The notes beneath the pieces were generated by a model that saw only the letters and a list, made by a program, of their open reading frames with translations, ran no database searches and was not told the origin of the DNA. From positions 1 through 6,651 of the forward strand of contig JAKSPA010000097.1 in NCBI GenBank assembly GCA_024405235.1: a stretch of DNA of 6,651 bases. The letters are read 5' to 3'. The position numbers and the translations under genes are program-made. The stretch is from Lentisphaeria bacterium. GTDB taxonomy: Bacteria > Verrucomicrobiota > Lentisphaeria > Oligosphaerales > Oligosphaeraceae. This document shows, in pieces, positions 4,882-6,651 of this stretch. Position 1 is the stretch's first letter; each line of letters starts with the position of its first letter.

Positions 4882-6348
4882 ATGATGCCAGAAAGTTCTG
4901 CCAGTGTAGTTTTCCAAGAGCCGCTTCCGCGGTTGCTGGAAGGAGTGATCACGCTAAGAAAGATAAGTTCGGGCGCATACGGAACTGTCTTTCTTGGGCG
5001 CGATTCGGCGCGTCGTGAACTGGCCGTGAAGGCGGTGAGTCCGCAAATTCCCGCTGAAGCTCAGGAGCGCGAACGCTGCGGTCTTGAATGCTATCTTGAG
5101 AAATTCCAGTGCGGCGGCGACCATCTTCTTGCGATACATCAGATTTCGCCAAGCGGTGAACCGCTGCGCTATTCGATGGAATTGGCCGACAATCTGAATG
5201 ATCCGAATACATCGGACGACTATTGTGCCGCCAGTCTCGAAGCGTGGGTGGAGCGCAATGGCGCTCTGCCTGTCAGACAGATTGTCGATTTCATGCACCA
5301 GCTGCTGGACGGCGTTTCGGAATTGCATGGCAAGGGGTTGCTTCATCGCGATCTCAAGCCAGGCAACATCTATTTCGTTCGCGGACGATTGAAGATCGGC
5401 GATCTGGGCCTGGTGACATCGTTCAGAACAGACAACGCGCTTATCGGAACGCGCGAGTTCATTCCACAGGGCATCTCGTGTGCATCGACGGAGATGGATG
5501 TCTATGCGCTCGGCAAGATTCTTTACACGATGTTCACGGGACTCAGCGCAGGCGAATTCCCGCGGATTCCAGAGAAGCTGATGAAAGACGCGAGCGTGCG
5601 CGCTCTCAATGAGTTCATTCTGGAGCACGCGTGTTCCGAATCGAATGAGCGTCGGTTTCAGAACGCGGAGGATTTCAGGGAGGCATTCGATGCCGTGAGC
5701 AATCCGGCAGAACGTCAACGACGCATACAGAAACGCCTGCGTTCGTGCATGATAGGTGGACAAATCGTTTTCGTGGCGGCTATTTTGCTATGGGCTTGGA
5801 GCGTTTCGTGGAAGAAGAGCGCTCCGAAAAGCATCTGGCCGGAGGGATATGGCGAACTCCACCAGGCATGGTATGAGCGAATCCCACCGACGGACAGTAC
5901 AATGCGCTATAAATTCGGCCGTATGGATTGCGGTGCGGAAGGCATTTCAGCCACTGTCTCGTCCGACGACAGAATCGTCTCCGAAAATTTTGAAATGTAC
6001 ATCGAGGCGACATGCAACGTCGGACGTGCGAATTTCGTCGTTGAGTTTCTGGATTCGACGAAGAGCGTCGTTGACAGAGTCAGATGCGTTTTGACGCCGA
6101 GAGGAGTCTTTTCCGAGACGACTGTGCTAGATGGCACGCCAAACGGCGATGTCACGTGGGGCATCCGCCTTCTGCCGATAGACGGGACGCTGATGCTGCT
6201 TGCGAATGGTCGTCCCGTGCTCGATGCGTCGATGCCGCACGAAGGGCCGCCGTGGTTCGTGCGTTTTTCTCTCGAATCGGAAAGTGCCGAGGCCGCCGAT
6301 GGCCGCGTGAAACTCGGTCGTTTCTGTGTCTTTGAAGCGGTGCCGTGA
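4882..6348 (+). CDS. Transmembrane Ser/Thr protein kinase with periplasmic domain
   Basis: A 488-residue Hanks-type kinase. The catalytic domain spans about residues 22-275: glycine loop ISSGAYGTV (28-36, first Gly replaced by Ser), ATP-anchoring K50 in LAVKAV, hinge MEL (99-101), HRDLKPGN (155-162) with catalytic D157, metal-binding DLG (174-176), TREFIP in the activation segment, and DVYALG (206-211). All catalytic residues are present, so it should be active. A basic stretch (278-287) precedes one membrane helix (about 290-308, GGQIVFVAAILLWAW), then KK. Residues 320-488 would be outside the inner membrane and are strand-rich (NFEMYIEA, ANFVVEFLD, TWGIRLLP, GTLMLLANGRPVL, VKLGRFCVFEA), similar in rhythm to LamG/ConA-like sandwiches (inference). 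Start: ATG 4882 or 4885, both with poor shine-dalgarno. No clear promoter was found upstream. It probably phosphorylates cytoplasmic proteins in response to a periplasmic ligand. Confidence 0.93.
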   Translation: MMPESSASVVFQEPLPRLLEGVITLRKISSGAYGTVFLGRDSARRELAVKAVSPQIPAEAQERERCGLECYLEKFQCGGDHLLAIHQISPSGEPLRYSMELADNLNDPNTSDDYCAASLEAWVERNGALPVRQIVDFMHQLLDGVSELHGKGLLHRDLKPGNIYFVRGRLKIGDLGLVTSFRTDNALIGTREFIPQGISCASTEMDVYALGKILYTMFTGLSAGEFPRIPEKLMKDASVRALNEFILEHACSESNERRFQNAEDFREAFDAVSNPAERQRRIQKRLRSCMIGGQIVFVAAILLWAWSVSWKKSAPKSIWPEGYGELHQAWYERIPPTDSTMRYKFGRMDCGAEGISATVSSDDRIVSENFEMYIEATCNVGRANFVVEFLDSTKSVVDRVRCVLTPRGVFSETTVLDGTPNGDVTWGIRLLPIDGTLMLLANGRPVLDASMPHEGPPWFVRFSLESESAEAADGRVKLGRFCVFEAVP

Positions 6349-6369
6349 CCTTTAAAAACTGAAAAGAAA

Positions 6370-6651
6370 ATGTCTGGAATTTGTGGATTTGTCCTGGCGG
6401 CAGGCGAAGGCCGTCGAAGCCGTCCTGCCACGCTTGTTCGTCCGAAGGCGTTGCTTCCGTTTTGCGGAATACCGCTTCTCGATCTTGCGTTGACTGAATT
6501 GCTTGCCGTGCCGGATTTGAGCGTTCTTGTCGCCAATGCGTGCTATCTCGGCGAGCAGGTTAAAGCCGCGTGCGACGCCTTTGGGGCGACGCATGGCGTC
6601 GATGTGTATTGTTCCATGGAGGAGAAGCTGCTGAACCATGGCGGCGGCATA
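6370..6651 (+). CDS. Sugar-phosphate nucleotidyltransferase, 5' part
   Basis: The first 94 codons of a gene cut by the window edge. MSGICGFVLAAGEGRRSRPATLVRPKALLPFCGIPLLDLAL is the N-terminal nucleotide-binding signature of the NTP_transferase family (LAAGxGxRxxPxT...PKxLxPxxGxPLL). VANACYLGEQV and the final HGGGI match the region that contacts the base and sugar in MurU/RfbA-like enzymes. These make NDP-sugars from NTP and sugar-1-phosphate for cell-wall or surface polysaccharides. The T usual after GxG is R here (GEGRR). Which sugar cannot be told from this part. It starts 21 nt after the kinase stop with no terminator between, so it is probably co-transcribed; the upstream purine run GAAAAGAAA is a weak ribosome site. 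Confidence 0.88.
   Translation, partial: MSGICGFVLAAGEGRRSRPATLVRPKALLPFCGIPLLDLALTELLAVPDLSVLVANACYLGEQVKAACDAFGATHGVDVYCSMEEKLLNHGGGI

Noticed and set aside
4966..5409. Pseudokinase
   Set aside because: The first glycine of the loop is Ser and the DFG motif is DLG, but K50, HRD D157, N162 and D174 are all present. DLG is common in active bacterial kinases.
4954..5763. 269-codon open frame on the - strand across the kinase gene
   Set aside because: It lies wholly antisense to a clear kinase domain with intact motifs, and its translation has no recognisable family pattern. It is a by-product of the codon use of the + strand gene.

Overview
The window looks like chromosomal DNA of mid-range GC from a Gram-negative bacterium. 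Signal peptides, a probable lipoprotein and envelope-type proteins point to two membranes. The combination of an ECF-type sigma factor, a tiny zinc-finger anti-sigma protein and a membrane-anchored eukaryote-like Ser/Thr kinase is typical of the PVC superphylum (Planctomycetes, Verrucomicrobia, Lentisphaerae, Kiritimatiellae). That placement is inference from gene content; there is no rRNA or universal marker here. All genes read on the + strand.

Layout: (1) Positions 1-945 hold the 3' part of a MATE-family efflux transporter whose start lies before the window. (2) Positions 946-1352 hold a promoter candidate, two adjacent leucine tRNA genes (anticodons CAG and UAG) separated by a terminator-like hairpin, and a strong terminator. 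(3) Positions 1470-3320 hold a promoter and a two-gene operon joined by an ATGA overlap. It encodes an exported protein that appears to contain two CsgG/TolB-N-like alpha/beta repeats, and a probable lipoprotein of a related general type. (4) Positions 3326-4730 hold a second promoter almost identical in architecture to the first. It is followed by a secreted Gly/His-rich and Pro/Gln/Val-repeat protein, the sigma factor and the anti-sigma factor, packed with a 6-nt gap and a 1-nt overlap. (5) Positions 4732-4819 hold an AT-rich heptamer array forming a large inverted repeat. (6) Positions 4882-6348 encode a transmembrane Ser/Thr kinase with a C-terminal extracytoplasmic beta-rich domain, followed 21 nt later by the 5' part of a sugar-phosphate nucleotidyltransferase that runs off the window.

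Working model (inference): regions 3-6 form an envelope-sensing unit. The anti-sigma protein would hold the sigma factor. The kinase would carry a signal from the periplasm to the cytoplasm. The two matching promoters, one before the sigma operon and one before the lipoprotein operon, would place both transcripts under one regulator, possibly the sigma factor itself. The -10 hexamers are close to the housekeeping consensus, so control by the main sigma factor remains the simpler alternative.
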